Notes under the pieces: generated by a model
What the model saw: the letters and a program-made list of their open reading frames with translations, nothing else
Databases searched by the model: none
What the model was told of the DNA's origin: nothing
DNA from: Chloroflexota bacterium
GTDB lineage: Bacteria; Chloroflexota; Anaerolineae; SpSt-313
NCBI GenBank assembly: GCA_029553955.1
Contig: JAKPJZ010000168.1
Coordinates: 1-64,000, forward strand
Length of the DNA stretch: 64,000 nucleotides
Direction: 5' to 3'
Made by a program: the position numbers and the translations under genes
In this document: positions 1-8,680 of the stretch, one piece after another
Numbering within the stretch: the stretch's first letter is position 1
Layout of the letters: every line of letters begins with the position of its first letter

Positions 1-286
1 ACCTGCCCGGAGTCCCCAACTTGTTGGGGCGTGCCCCCAAGACCGTCCCGAACAAGTTCGAGACTCCGGGGAACCTGCCCGGAGTCCCCAACTTGTTGGG
101 GCGTGCCCCAAGACCGTCCCGAACAAGTTCGAGACTCCGGGGGACCTGCCCGGAGTCCCCAACTTGTTGGGGCGTGCCCCCAAGACCGTCCCGAACAAGT
201 TCGAGACTCCGGGGAACCTGCCCGGAGTCCCCAACTTGTTGGGGCGTGCCCCAAGACCGTCCCGAACAAGTTCGAGACTCCCGGGG
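1..286. repeat. Four tandem copies of a 71-72 bp repeat
   Basis: Units start at 1, 73, 144 and 216 and are almost identical; the first may continue left of the window. Each unit is itself an imperfect palindrome: a left half carrying CGGAGTCCCCAACTTGTTGG and a right half carrying GAACAAGTTCGAGACTCCG, with a smaller internal hairpin (CCCCAACTTGTTGGGG). The array abuts the 3' end of the ABC permease, whose TAA stop follows directly. Pieces of the same unit recur alone at about 46738-46762 and 43183-43206, so the unit is dispersed as well as tandem. Confidence 0.9.
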
Positions 287-1762
287 TTATGCGCTGACGA
301 AGAGCCGCCGGAACAGCCGCACGGCGAGGAAGCCGCTGACCGCGGCCCAGGCGACGAGCGCACCCAAGAAGAGCGGCTGCGGCGCCTGGCCCTGCAGCGT
401 CACCTGGCGCAGCAGCTCGATGCCAAAAGTCACCGGCAGGCTGTAGGAGACGGCGCGCACCACGGGCGCAAAGTCGCTCAGAGGCACGAAAAAGCCGCTG
501 AAAAAGATCGACCCCAAGAGCGCCAGCATCGACATCTGGATGGCCTGGCTGCGGCTGCGCGCCCACGCCGAGATGAGAAACCCCAGGTTGAGCGAGTAGG
601 CCATCAGCGCCGCCAGCACCGCCACGAACCAGAACCACGACCCCAGCACCGGCACCGATAGGGCATAGACCAAGAGCGCCACCAACCCCACCGCTGTGAC
701 CGAGACGACCAAAACATAGGCGATAAACTTGCCGATCAGGATCTGGTTGGGGCCGGCCGGGCCGACGCGAAAGATCTCCACGGCGCCGGCGTTGCGCTCG
801 TCGACCAGTGACAGCGCCGCCAGGGTAATGCACAAGTGCTGCACCAACAGCGCCAGCACCGTCGGCGAGTGGTAGACGACGTAACTGGGTTGGTAGGCAT
901 TGATGGGCTTGGCATCCCACACGAGCGGCGCAGCATAGACGCTGGCCGGGATGCGCTGCGACTGCTGCAGGCCCTGTAGCATACGGCCCACGTCGTCTTG
1001 GGTCTTGCCAAGGGCGTCGTCGATGGCCTGATCGTCGCTCTGCGTCGCGGCCAGGAGCGAGTCGAGCCGGCGGGCATCGTCGGCCAGGTGTACGGCCGGC
1101 GCCGAGGGACCAGCAAGGGAGTCGGCCGAGAGTAGCCACAGCCCCGCGATGAGGCCGCTCGAGAGGCGCACGCTCTTGGAGAGCTGGGCCGCCCGGGCGC
1201 GGTCGCCCTGCTGCACGGCGCTGCGCATTTCGGTCAGCGAGTCCTGCAATTGCTGCAGGGCCTGCTCATAGTCGGCCGCGGTGGCCTGCTGCTCGCCCAC
1301 CGCCTTCTTGACGATGGCCTGGTTGATCTGGCCGGTGGCGCCGTCGATGACCGCCGAGATGTAGCCCACCTTGGCCGGGTCGATGGCGTTGTGGTAAAAG
1401 ACCAGGTGCGCGTTCTGGCCATCGAGCAGCGTCTCGCGGATGTTGTCGGGCACCACCACCACCAGGTCCACCTGGTGATCCTGCAAGCGGCGCAGCGCGG
1501 CGGCCAGATCGGCGGTCACCTCGGTCACCTGGATGGGCGGGCCCATGGCGCCAAGATAGCTGCTGATCGGCTGGCCGGCGTCGCTCGTGGCCGGCTGCAC
1601 CACAATGGTGCGCAGCGTGGGTCCGACGGGCCGGTAGCCCAGACCGAAGGCCAGCAGGATAAGGAACGGCCCGGCCACGAGCAGCAGCAGCAACTGCGGC
1701 TGCACCAGGATCGCCCGGACCTCCTTGCCGATAAAGGCCAACACCCGCAGGATTCCTCTCAT
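287..1762 (-). CDS. ABC-2 type transporter permease with large extracytoplasmic domain
   Basis: 491 aa. One membrane segment near residues 17-40 is followed by about 270 residues of soluble, helical, Gln/Ala/Asp-rich sequence. Then come five or six hydrophobic segments in the last 190 residues. This is the layout of the ABC-2 exporter family (DrrB/YhgE-like), in which the loop projects outside the membrane. The motif VDERNAGAVEIFRVGP just before the membrane block resembles the ABC-2 coupling region. The ATG overlaps the stop of the upstream ATPase gene by four bases (ATGA), and GGAGGG lies upstream, so the two are translated together as an exporter. The substrate cannot be told from sequence. 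Confidence 0.88.
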   Translation of the reverse strand: MRGILRVLAFIGKEVRAILVQPQLLLLLVAGPFLILLAFGLGYRPVGPTLRTIVVQPATSDAGQPISSYLGAMGPPIQVTEVTADLAAALRRLQDHQVDLVVVVPDNIRETLLDGQNAHLVFYHNAIDPAKVGYISAVIDGATGQINQAIVKKAVGEQQATAADYEQALQQLQDSLTEMRSAVQQGDRARAAQLSKSVRLSSGLIAGLWLLSADSLAGPSAPAVHLADDARRLDSLLAATQSDDQAIDDALGKTQDDVGRMLQGLQQSQRIPASVYAAPLVWDAKPINAYQPSYVVYHSPTVLALLVQHLCITLAALSLVDERNAGAVEIFRVGPAGPNQILIGKFIAYVLVVSVTAVGLVALLVYALSVPVLGSWFWFVAVLAALMAYSLNLGFLISAWARSRSQAIQMSMLALLGSIFFSGFFVPLSDFAPVVRAVSYSLPVTFGIELLRQVTLQGQAPQPLFLGALVAWAAVSGFLAVRLFRRLFVSA

Positions 1763-2745
1763 GCCGGCTCGCCCTCCTCCTGTTCAGCGCGCTCTTGCTG
1801 CGCGCGGCGCTCGTGTTGGCGGATGAGGCGCTCAAACACGTCGTCGAAGGGGGGCGGCATCTCGCGCAGCGACTCGGGCGCCAGGCCCTGGCTCTGCAGC
1901 GCGCCCACGACCTCGGGCAGCGCGCGGCCGGCATCGTCGACGGCGATGACCAGGCGGTCGTGGGCGCGCACTTCGAGGGCGCGCACCTGCCGCATCTTTT
2001 CCAACACGCGCAGATAGGCATAGATATCGCGGTGGGTGATCAGTTCCAGCAGATCGCCGCCAAAGGCGCGTTTGCGCAGCGCCTCAGGTTCGTCAAAGGC
2101 GATGAGGTGGCCCGCGTCCATGAGGGCCACCCGGTCGCAGAGCTCGGCCTCGCTCACATAGTGGGTGGTCACCAGCAGGGTGCGCCCCTGCTGGCGCAGG
2201 CTGCCCAGCCAGCTCCAAATCTTGCGGCGCAGGATAGGGTCTTGCCCGGTGGTCGGTTCGTCGAGGAAGAAGAGCTCGGGGTCGTGCAAGAAGGTGGCTG
2301 CCAGGGCCAGGCGGCGCTGCATGCCGCCCGAGAGGTCGCCGGCCTGCTTGCCGCGCTCGGGCCACAGCTCGACCAGCTCGAGCACCTCGCGCATGCGCCG
2401 CCGCCGTTGGAGCCAGCCCAGGCCATAGAGGCCGCCGACAAAGTTGATATTGGCGCCGACGGTGAGGCCGGTGTAGAGCAGAAAATGCTGGGGCAGGTAG
2501 CCGATGCGTGCCCGGTCGCGGCCCTTGAAGCCGGCGGGGTCGAGCCCAAAGACGCGCACCGTGCCCTCCGTCGGCGCCAGGATGCCGCAGAGCAGGCGCA
2601 CGGTCGTCGTCTTGCCGCAGCCGCTCGGCCCAATCAGGCCGACAACCTGGCCCGCATCGATGGAGAGCGAGAGGTCCTGCACGGCGACGGCCTGGCCGAA
2701 GCGGCGCGTGACGCCCCGGAGGAGGATGACCGGCTCTTGCGGCAT
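1759..2745 (-). CDS. ABC transporter ATP-binding protein (ABC-2 exporter partner)
   Basis: 328 aa from the ATG at 2745, chosen over an upstream ATG because GAGGG precedes it at good spacing and homology to ABC ATPases begins there. Walker A GPSGCGKTT (residues 39-47), signature LSGGMQRRLAL, Walker B LFFLDEPTTGQDP and the H-loop VTTHY are all intact. After the nucleotide-binding domain there is a C-terminal extension of about 90 residues ending in a charged Glu/Arg tail, as in DrrA/CcmA-like exporters. It is cotranscribed with the permease at 287-1762. A long palindrome (2879-2947) lies about 130 bases upstream of the start. Confidence 0.93.
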   Translation of the reverse strand: MPQEPVILLRGVTRRFGQAVAVQDLSLSIDAGQVVGLIGPSGCGKTTTVRLLCGILAPTEGTVRVFGLDPAGFKGRDRARIGYLPQHFLLYTGLTVGANINFVGGLYGLGWLQRRRRMREVLELVELWPERGKQAGDLSGGMQRRLALAATFLHDPELFFLDEPTTGQDPILRRKIWSWLGSLRQQGRTLLVTTHYVSEAELCDRVALMDAGHLIAFDEPEALRKRAFGGDLLELITHRDIYAYLRVLEKMRQVRALEVRAHDRLVIAVDDAGRALPEVVGALQSQGLAPESLREMPPPFDDVFERLIRQHERRAQQERAEQEEGEPA

Positions 2746-2878
2746 GGCTCGTCCCTCATGAGGTGGCGCGACTTGCCCGCCCGGAGCAGAGCGGGCTGCC
2801 ATGTCTTGCCCCGCCAGGGGCCCCGCGGCACCGAGGGCGGAGCAACTTCCATGCCAAAGAGCGGCCTGTTCGGCAACC

Positions 2879-2947
2879 GTTCAGTCTGTCATTGCGAGTG
2901 CCCCAGGGTTCGGCGAACCCTGGGGCACTCGCAATGACAGACTGAAC
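2879..2947. repeat. Intergenic 69-bp palindrome
   Basis: Arms of 34 bases with a single-base loop; the arm reads GTTCAGTCTGTCATTGCGAG and continues to the centre at about 2913. It lies upstream of the ABC ATPase start, in the leader or promoter region, not at a gene end. No T-run follows on either strand. Confidence 0.93.
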
Positions 2948-3358
2948 AGGCACCCTGCTTGGTGAACAATTCGTCACCCAACAGGTTGCGCCTGTTCATG
3001 CGTTTTTAATGTGGATCGGGTATCCTTATCTACGATGCCATCGTGGTCCAAAAGCACTTCTCTCTACTCTCGCGCCTCATCCACGGACCAGGTGGCCTCA
3101 AAGAACGAGCGCCGGTGATCCAGCACACTGCAGCAGACGTCGTCACTACCATCGTGGCCCACACCCTTCCACACACCCCAGCCACATTGCTCCCACCATC
3201 GCTGCTCGCACTGTAGCCGACATCGCTCCAGCCATCGCTCCACCCGTCGCCGCCGCACTGTTCCACCCATCGTCGCCGACATTGTCGCTTGCATCGCCGC
3301 TCACATCGCAGCACGTCGCAGCCCGCACCGTGCGCTCGTTCTTTCTCCTTCTTCGATA
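2948..3358. other. Gene-free stretch with degenerate CATCGCTSC-type repeats
   Basis: No convincing coding sequence. From about 3180 to 3330 the plus strand is built from degenerate short repeats around CATCGCT/CGTCGC/ACATCG, giving low-complexity peptides in every frame. The short reading frames here have no ribosome-binding sites and no recognisable domains. The promoter of the ABC exporter operon (minus strand) should lie in this interval but I cannot place it. Confidence 0.6.
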
Positions 3359-3430
3359 CATATAACACTGTGAGGCACAGACAGGCGACCGCCGTGGCGG
3401 TCGCCTGTCTGTGCCTCACAGTGTTATATG
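3359..3430. repeat. Intergenic 72-bp palindrome containing a stop codon
   Basis: Perfect arms of 35 bases (CATATAACACTGTGAGGCAC at the outer end) with a two-base loop GT. The TAA stop of the glycosidase gene (3424-3426) lies inside the right arm. Transcribed from that gene it would form an extremely stable hairpin starting at the stop codon. Confidence 0.95.
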
Positions 3431-5649
3431 CGGACAGGCATGCGGCCAAGGCGGACGCGCAGGCCGTGGCGGTCGGAGGCGATGCGGTCGCCGTCGAGCA
3501 GCAGCGAGACGGTGTCGCCCCTGGCCTCGACGTCGTAGCTGCGCCCCCGGAAGCGGATGCCGCTGAGGCGGCTATCACCCCACGGCGGCACGCGCAGCAC
3601 AATGTCGCCTGCCAGGTTGGGCCAGAAGCCAAAGCCCCCCAGGATCAGCGCCGCCGCGGGCATGGCGCTCCAACTGTAGAGCGCCGCGCTCTGGCGCACG
3701 CCGGGCGCATCGTAAGGCGGCGCATAGTACTCGCTGGGCGTGAACCAGTACTGGTCGAGGCTGTAGGTCCACCAGCGCTCGAGGGGATAGCGCCAGTCGC
3801 CGGTGCGGTGCAGCAGCTTAGCCAGGGCATACACACCACTCCAGCCCGGCCAGGCGGCACCGTTGTGCAGCGAGTAGGCCCAGGCGCTGGGGCCGGCCAG
3901 GTCGCCGCGCTCCTTGTAGAAGGGGAAACAGCTCATCACGCCCCAGTCGCCATAGTACTGCTCGTCGTTGTGCCGCGTCTCGAGCGTGCGCTCCAGGTAG
4001 GCCAGGTGGCGGTGGCTCTGGCCCTCGCTGGCAAGGCCATAGAGGAGGGCCACCACGGTATCGATCGAGGCGTGATCTTCGACGAACCCCTGGTAGGAGC
4101 GCCAATAGTCCACATAGTACCCCTTGGCCTCGTTCCACAGGCGCTCGTTGATGGCGCGCTGCGCCCCGGCCGCCCAGGTGGCCAGGTCGCGGGCCGTCTC
4201 CTCTTCGTCGCGCAGCAGGGCAATCTGGGCCGTGCACTTGAGGGCCTGATAGTGCAGTGCCAGGTCGTAGGTCACCCAATCGTCGCGGCGCACGTCGTAG
4301 GCCCAATCGGGCTGGTCGGGCCGCTTCTCGAAGAGATAGTCGCGGTTGGTGTCGCGCCCGCGCAAGTAGTCCACACAGGCCAGAACCTTCTCCCAAATGG
4401 TGCGCTCGTCGACGCGCTCGTCGAGCAGGGCGCGGTCGCCGGTCCAGGCCAGATAGTCGTGGGCCAGCAGGGCAAAGTAGGAGGGTGAGTCGCAGGCGGC
4501 GGGCCACCAGTCGTAGGGGCCGCTCTCGGGCGAGAGGTTGGCGTCGGTGCGAGCCACCGCGGTCACGCCCAAGGCCAGGCTGCCGTCGTCGTGCACGGCC
4601 CGGGCTAGCGCCAGGATCTCGTTCCGCACCATCTCGGGCCGGAAGGGCAACAGGGCCTGGGCGCACCAGTAGGCATCGGCCGGCAGGGTGATCGCACGCC
4701 TGAAGCCGCGGTCGGGCGAGGGCAGGAGGCCCCGGAAGCGGCCTTCGTGGTCCTCGTGGTAGGCGCTGATGGCCGCGTTGAGCCCCGCAGCAAAGAGGCT
4801 GTGCAGCGTGCGGTCCTCGAGCTGCAGGCGGCCGGCCAGCCAGTCGGCGTGGCGCTCGGCCTCGGCGAGCGCCTGCGGCCACTGCTGCACCGCCTGTTGA
4901 AAGAGCGCCTCGTGTTCGCTGCGGCTCCAGCCCCCGGTGACGACCAGGCAGAAGGCGCGCTCGCCGCCGGCCGGCACGTCGAGGCGATAGGTGAGGTACG
5001 CGCGGGGGTCGCTCACGCGCCACTCAGCGGGCTCGCAGCCGGCGCCGACCAGGGCGGCGCGGGTGGGCACGGCTTGGCGCTCGCCCTCCGGCGCGGCTAC
5101 CTCCACCGACGTCTCGCCAAGGATGGCGACGATGGCGCCGTAGCGCTCATCATAGTGCAGGGCGTAGGTGGTCTGCTCTTCATCGGCCAAGAAGCTGACG
5201 CGCATGGACGCCTCGACGGTGTGGGGCCGCTCGTCGAAGCCCCTGGCCTGGAAGACCTGGAACACGGCGTTGCGCGTGTTATCGCAAAAGCTGGTGACCG
5301 TCAGCCGGCAGCCCGCCGCCTCCCACGTCTCGGCGAGCAAGCGCCCGCGCACCCGGCTGTGGGGCGGGTAGCCGCGCATGGGCCGGCCATCGACGCTCAG
5401 GCTGAGGCGCCAGGCGCCGGGCTCGAGGATGGGGCCCGCTCCGAATACGTCGTAGGCATGGATGAGGCCGGGGTTGGCGAAGACGGCGGTGAGGGTCGGG
5501 TTGGCGGCGTGGTACAGGATGTGGTCGGCCTTTTGCCCCTGCGGCGCAAACGGCCGGGGGGCGGCGGTCTGCCGGCGCTCGAGCACGATCGAGCCATCGG
5601 CCTCGATGCCGACGCCGCGCTGCTCGAACGCAGATGCTGGGGTCACCAT
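3424..5649 (-). CDS. Six-hairpin (alpha/alpha)6-barrel glycosidase-like protein
   Basis: 741 aa from the ATG at 5649, which has GGAGGG seven bases upstream; a longer reading frame to 5712 lacks a ribosome-binding site. The N-terminal third is beta-rich, as in the beta-sandwich that precedes the barrel in GH63/GH65/glucoamylase-type enzymes. The rest has repeated aromatic-rich helices (for example YDWWPAACDSPSYF, WAYSLHNGAAWPGWSGVYAL, NDEQYYGDWGVMS) typical of (alpha/alpha)6 barrels with acidic catalytic residues. There is no signal peptide, so it probably acts in the cytoplasm on oligosaccharides. I cannot fix the GH family. Its stop codon lies in palindrome 3359-3430. Confidence 0.72.
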   Translation of the reverse strand: MVTPASAFEQRGVGIEADGSIVLERRQTAAPRPFAPQGQKADHILYHAANPTLTAVFANPGLIHAYDVFGAGPILEPGAWRLSLSVDGRPMRGYPPHSRVRGRLLAETWEAAGCRLTVTSFCDNTRNAVFQVFQARGFDERPHTVEASMRVSFLADEEQTTYALHYDERYGAIVAILGETSVEVAAPEGERQAVPTRAALVGAGCEPAEWRVSDPRAYLTYRLDVPAGGERAFCLVVTGGWSRSEHEALFQQAVQQWPQALAEAERHADWLAGRLQLEDRTLHSLFAAGLNAAISAYHEDHEGRFRGLLPSPDRGFRRAITLPADAYWCAQALLPFRPEMVRNEILALARAVHDDGSLALGVTAVARTDANLSPESGPYDWWPAACDSPSYFALLAHDYLAWTGDRALLDERVDERTIWEKVLACVDYLRGRDTNRDYLFEKRPDQPDWAYDVRRDDWVTYDLALHYQALKCTAQIALLRDEEETARDLATWAAGAQRAINERLWNEAKGYYVDYWRSYQGFVEDHASIDTVVALLYGLASEGQSHRHLAYLERTLETRHNDEQYYGDWGVMSCFPFYKERGDLAGPSAWAYSLHNGAAWPGWSGVYALAKLLHRTGDWRYPLERWWTYSLDQYWFTPSEYYAPPYDAPGVRQSAALYSWSAMPAAALILGGFGFWPNLAGDIVLRVPPWGDSRLSGIRFRGRSYDVEARGDTVSLLLDGDRIASDRHGLRVRLGRMPVRI

Positions 5650-5729
5650 GGTTCCCTCCACTGGCTCGCACTCCGCGCTGGACTGCTGCTGTACCAGCAA
5701 CGTCCATGCCACTGGCCAAGCGGCGGGCC

Positions 5730-6470
5730 TCAGGGGATGCCGGCAAAGAGATGCGGGTCGCTGCGATCGTCGACGGCCGGCTGGGGCTGGGCGAGGGTGA
5801 GGAACTCGGCGCTCAGCAGATGGCGGCGCTCAGGCTCCGGCAGGGCGTAGAGCTGGGCCAGCTCCCGTTCGACACCATTCTCGTAGCAGCGTGCCGCGTC
5901 GAGCTTGAGGTCCACGACGATGCTCACATCGGGCCGGGCGCTGATGGCCGGGTCGGGCGTGCCCGGGCCGGCAATGCCGGCCAGCTTGAGCAGCCCCTCG
6001 GGCAGGCCAAAGTAGTAGAGCTTGGCCGGGGCGTAGGGTTCCTGGCCCGGCTGAGGCGGGAACTGCTCCAGGTCATCGGTGGCGCCGAACGCCTGAGTGG
6101 TCAGGTTGCCGAGGGCGACGTGGTCGGGGTGGCCGTCGATGCCGTCGGGGCCGAAAGTGAGCAGCACCTGAGGGCGCACGGTGCGGATGAGCTCGACCAG
6201 CCGGCGCACCGTGTCGAGGGTGTGCGCCGCGCCCAAGGTGCCGGGTGCGGCGGCCTCGCCGGTGACGCCATGGTGAAAGCCGAGGCTGTGCAGCTCGGCA
6301 ACGCCCAGCTTGCTGCAGGCACAGCGCAGGTCGTGCAGCGACTGGCCATCGGCGGCAGCACAGGCCAGCGCGACGTGCACGCCGGCGCGTGCGTGTTGGG
6401 CCAGGGTGCCGGCCACGGCGAGCTCATCGCCAGGATGGGCGGTAACGGCAAGCAGTGCCAGTCGTTCCAT
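5730..6470 (-). CDS. PIG-L (LmbE) family deacetylase with altered HPDD motif
   Basis: 246 aa from the ATG at 6470, preceded by GGGGAGAG. PIG-L family enzymes (MshB, BshB, LmbE) are zinc-dependent N-acetylglucosamine deacetylases whose first motif is AHPDDE. Here the motif reads AHPGDE (residues 11-16). The zinc ligands His12 and Asp15 are kept, but the Asp that acts as general base in MshB is Gly14. The second motif GHPDH, with the third zinc ligand, is intact. It may therefore be inactive or work by another route. The gene follows the same direction as the glycosidase at 3424-5649, 80 bases upstream of it. A second PIG-L gene at 56664 has the normal motif. Confidence 0.85.
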   Translation of the reverse strand: MERLALLAVTAHPGDELAVAGTLAQHARAGVHVALACAAADGQSLHDLRCACSKLGVAELHSLGFHHGVTGEAAAPGTLGAAHTLDTVRRLVELIRTVRPQVLLTFGPDGIDGHPDHVALGNLTTQAFGATDDLEQFPPQPGQEPYAPAKLYYFGLPEGLLKLAGIAGPGTPDPAISARPDVSIVVDLKLDAARCYENGVERELAQLYALPEPERRHLLSAEFLTLAQPQPAVDDRSDPHLFAGIP

Positions 6471-6643
6471 GGGCTCTCCCCTCCTGCCCAGCGAGCGGCA
6501 AGCTCCGTGCCGCAAACGCAGGCGGCGTTTCCAGTCCCCTGCCGCACTGGCCTGTTTCTTGCTGGCCTGATCTGAAAATAGGGCGGGGCGCCGTAGTGGG
6601 CGTTTTCATCGCTTGTGGTGCCCTTGGGGGCATGATGTCTACT

Positions 6644-6725
6644 CAGAAAAGTCGCGCAAGCCTTGTGCCCGTTTGGCCTCGCTATGGCGCCGAATCTGCC
6701 CGCGGCCACGCCCTACGACTTTTCG
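6644..6725. repeat. Family D imperfect inverted repeat
   Basis: The ends CAGAAAAGTCG and CGACTTTTCG are inverted. The interior (GCCTTGTGCCCGTTTGGCCT) matches the 61122-61150 part of the composite element near the phosphoglycerate mutase and resembles the element at 18181-18263. Confidence 0.6.
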
Positions 6726-6798
6726 AAAGGCTGCAGAGAACCCAGCCAATGCCCGGGTGCCCCACAACTGTGGGACATACCCAAAGGCTCTCAGGCAC

Positions 6799-6827
6799 TT
6801 GCCGAAAGGAGCATTTCCTGGTATGCT
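6799..6827 (+). promoter_or_regulatory. Sigma70-type promoter for the CNNM/CorC gene
   Basis: TTGCCG (6799-6804), 17-base spacer, TATGCT (6822-6827). Transcription would start near 6834, leaving about 130 bases of leader that include the ACGCATCACGC-type repeats. Confidence 0.6.
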
Positions 6828-6866
6828 AGAGGGGTAGGCGCTTGCCTGAAGCACGCAAGATGTAAT

Positions 6867-6945
6867 GCGTAACTGACGCGCTCACGCATCACGCGTCACG
6901 CATTACGCAGTACGTAGTACGCAATACGTGCTACGCAGTACGTCT
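6867..6945. repeat. Degenerate short repeats of ACGCATCACGC/TACGCAGTACG type
   Basis: Roughly ten-base units with alternating CACGC and TACGC cores run up to the start of the CNNM/CorC gene. They lie in its predicted leader. Confidence 0.7.
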
Positions 6946-6967
6946 GAGGTTGTAAAGACAAACATAG

Positions 6968-8284
6968 ATGTCCCTCCAGATCGTGATCATCCTCCTGTTG
7001 ATCGCCGCCAATGGCCTTTTTGCCGGCATCGAGATGGCCGTCGTCTCGTCGCGGCGTTCTCGGCTGGAGGCGCAGGCCGAGGAAGGCGATCGCAATGCCC
7101 AGGCGGCGCTTGACCTCATCGAGGCGCCCAGCACCTTCCTCTCGACCATCCAAATCGGCATCACCCTGGTCGGCACCCTGGCCGGCGCCATCGGCGGCGC
7201 TGCCCTGGCCACGCGGCTGGCGCCGGCCCTGGCGCAGTTGCCCGGCGTCGCGCCCTATGCGCAGACCATCGCCGTGGCCGTGGTCGTCATCGGCATTACC
7301 TACCTGACCCTGGTCCTTGGCGAGCTCGTGCCCAAGCGCATCGCGCTCATCCACCCCGAGAGCATCGCGCGGGCCTCGGCGCCGTTCATGAGGTCGCTGG
7401 CCGGCGCGGCGCGCCCCATCGTGTGGGTGCTGAGCGGCTCGACCGATCTCGTCTTGTGGCTCACTGGCCAGCGAGCCGTCGAGCCGCCGCCGGCTAGCGA
7501 GGAAGAGATCAAGTACCTCATGGCCGAGGGAGCACGCGTGGGCGTGTTCGCCGGCACCGAACGCGAGCTGGTAGAGCGCGTCTTCCGCTTTGCCGACACG
7601 CGGGTGCGCGAGCTGATGCAGCCGCGCTCCGAAGTCGTCGCCATCGATGTCGAGCTGCCGGCCGACGAGGTGCGCCAGCTCGTGCTCTCGGCCACCTACT
7701 CGCGCTTTCCGGTGTATCGCGACAACCTCGACAACATCCTGGGCATCGCCCACGCCAGAGACATCCTGGTGCAGGGCGATGAGATCGACCTGGGCAAAAT
7801 CCTGCGCCAGCCCCTGTTCGTGCCCGAAAGCCAACTCATCTCGGCGACGCTGCGCGCTTTTCAGGTGACCCATAGCCACATCGCCATCGTCATCAACGAG
7901 TACGGCGAGACGGAGGGCCTGGTCACACTGGAAGATGTGCTGGAGCAGCTCGTGGGTGAGATCGAGGACGAGTACGACCGCGTGGAGCAGTCGATCGTGC
8001 GCCGCGCTGACGGCTCGCTTCTCGTCGATGGCATGCTGCCGGCCGACGAGCTGCGTGAACTGCTGGGCGTGGAGCAACTGCCAGGTGAAGAGCACTACCA
8101 GTTCAACACGCTGGCCGGCTTTGTCATGGCGCAATTGGGGCGGTTGCCGCGAGTGGCCGACTATATCATTGCCGACGGGCACCGTTTCGAGGTCATCGAC
8201 ATGGACGGCCGGCGCATCGACCGGGTACTGGTTGCCCCCGCCCAGCCGCCACAGCCCGCCGAACAGCAGAAGCCAGCCACGTAG
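6968..8284 (+). CDS. CNNM/CorC (HlyC, TlyC-like) transporter-associated membrane protein
   Basis: 438 aa. The N-terminal 190 residues form the DUF21/CNNM transmembrane domain, opening with a hydrophobic segment (LQIVIILLLIAANGLF) and the conserved GIEMAVVSSRRSRLE stretch. A CBS pair follows (about 205-330), then a C-terminal CorC_HlyC domain (about 345-425, FNTLAGFVMAQLGRLP). The family is linked to Mg2+/Co2+ efflux; 'hemolysin' is a historical label. It stands alone between a PIG-L gene and a long repeat region, with its own promoter at 6799-6827. The ribosome-binding site is weak. Confidence 0.92.
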   Translation: MSLQIVIILLLIAANGLFAGIEMAVVSSRRSRLEAQAEEGDRNAQAALDLIEAPSTFLSTIQIGITLVGTLAGAIGGAALATRLAPALAQLPGVAPYAQTIAVAVVVIGITYLTLVLGELVPKRIALIHPESIARASAPFMRSLAGAARPIVWVLSGSTDLVLWLTGQRAVEPPPASEEEIKYLMAEGARVGVFAGTERELVERVFRFADTRVRELMQPRSEVVAIDVELPADEVRQLVLSATYSRFPVYRDNLDNILGIAHARDILVQGDEIDLGKILRQPLFVPESQLISATLRAFQVTHSHIAIVINEYGETEGLVTLEDVLEQLVGEIEDEYDRVEQSIVRRADGSLLVDGMLPADELRELLGVEQLPGEEHYQFNTLAGFVMAQLGRLPRVADYIIADGHRFEVIDMDGRRIDRVLVAPAQPPQPAEQQKPAT

Positions 8285-8680
8285 CTCCCCTCACCCCTGC
8301 CCTCTCCCTCCGAGGGAGAGGGGGAGATTGTCGCCCGCCAGCCTCACTTGCGAACGCGGCGAGCCTGTCCCCTCTCCCCCGCAGGGGAGAGGGTTAGGGT
8401 GAGGGGGTTCCCGCAGTCTGGCGAGCGCCTAGGTGCGCTGCAAGCGGGTTGCCGGCATGCCGACTTGGCCGCGACCCGGCGTTTCACCCTCACCCCGGCC
8501 CTCTCCCTGAGGGAGAGGGAAAAGCTGTCGCCCAGCCAGCCTCACTTGCGAACGCGGCGAACCTGTCCCCTCTCCCCCGCAGGGGAGAGGGAAAAGCTGT
8601 CGCCCAACCAGCCTCACGAGCGAGCAGGCGAACTTGTCCCCTCTCCCCCGCAGGGGAGAGGGCTAGGGTGAGGGCACTCC
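8285..8680. repeat. REP-like region: CCCTCTCCC hairpins, several copies
   Basis: At least five imperfect copies of a hairpin built from CCCTCTCCC and GGGAGAGGG, most linked by copies of a spacer containing CCAGCCTCACTTGCGAACGC. The array fills the space between convergent genes. The hairpin motif is of the common CCCTCACCC...GGGAGAGGG extragenic type seen in many GC-rich bacteria. No gene is present. Confidence 0.9.

Larger units (their letters stand above)
6471..6967. other. Gene-free stretch with repeat debris and a promoter
   Basis: Divergent intergenic region. It holds an imperfect family D element at about 6644-6725 (ends CAGAAAAGTCG and CGACTTTTCG), a promoter at 6799-6827, and a run of degenerate ACGCATCACGC/TACGCAGTACG repeats at about 6867-6945. 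The rest shows nothing recognisable. Confidence 0.7.

Noticed and set aside
1-286. Possible CRISPR array
   Set aside because: Units are directly adjacent with no unique spacers and the repeat is 72 bp; no cas genes nearby.
3063-3361. Small ORFs in the repeat region
   Set aside because: No ribosome-binding sites, low-complexity peptides and no family resemblance.
8285-8680. Tandem terminators only
   Set aside because: Repeated spacer blocks and five copies fit a dispersed REP-like array better than a single terminator.
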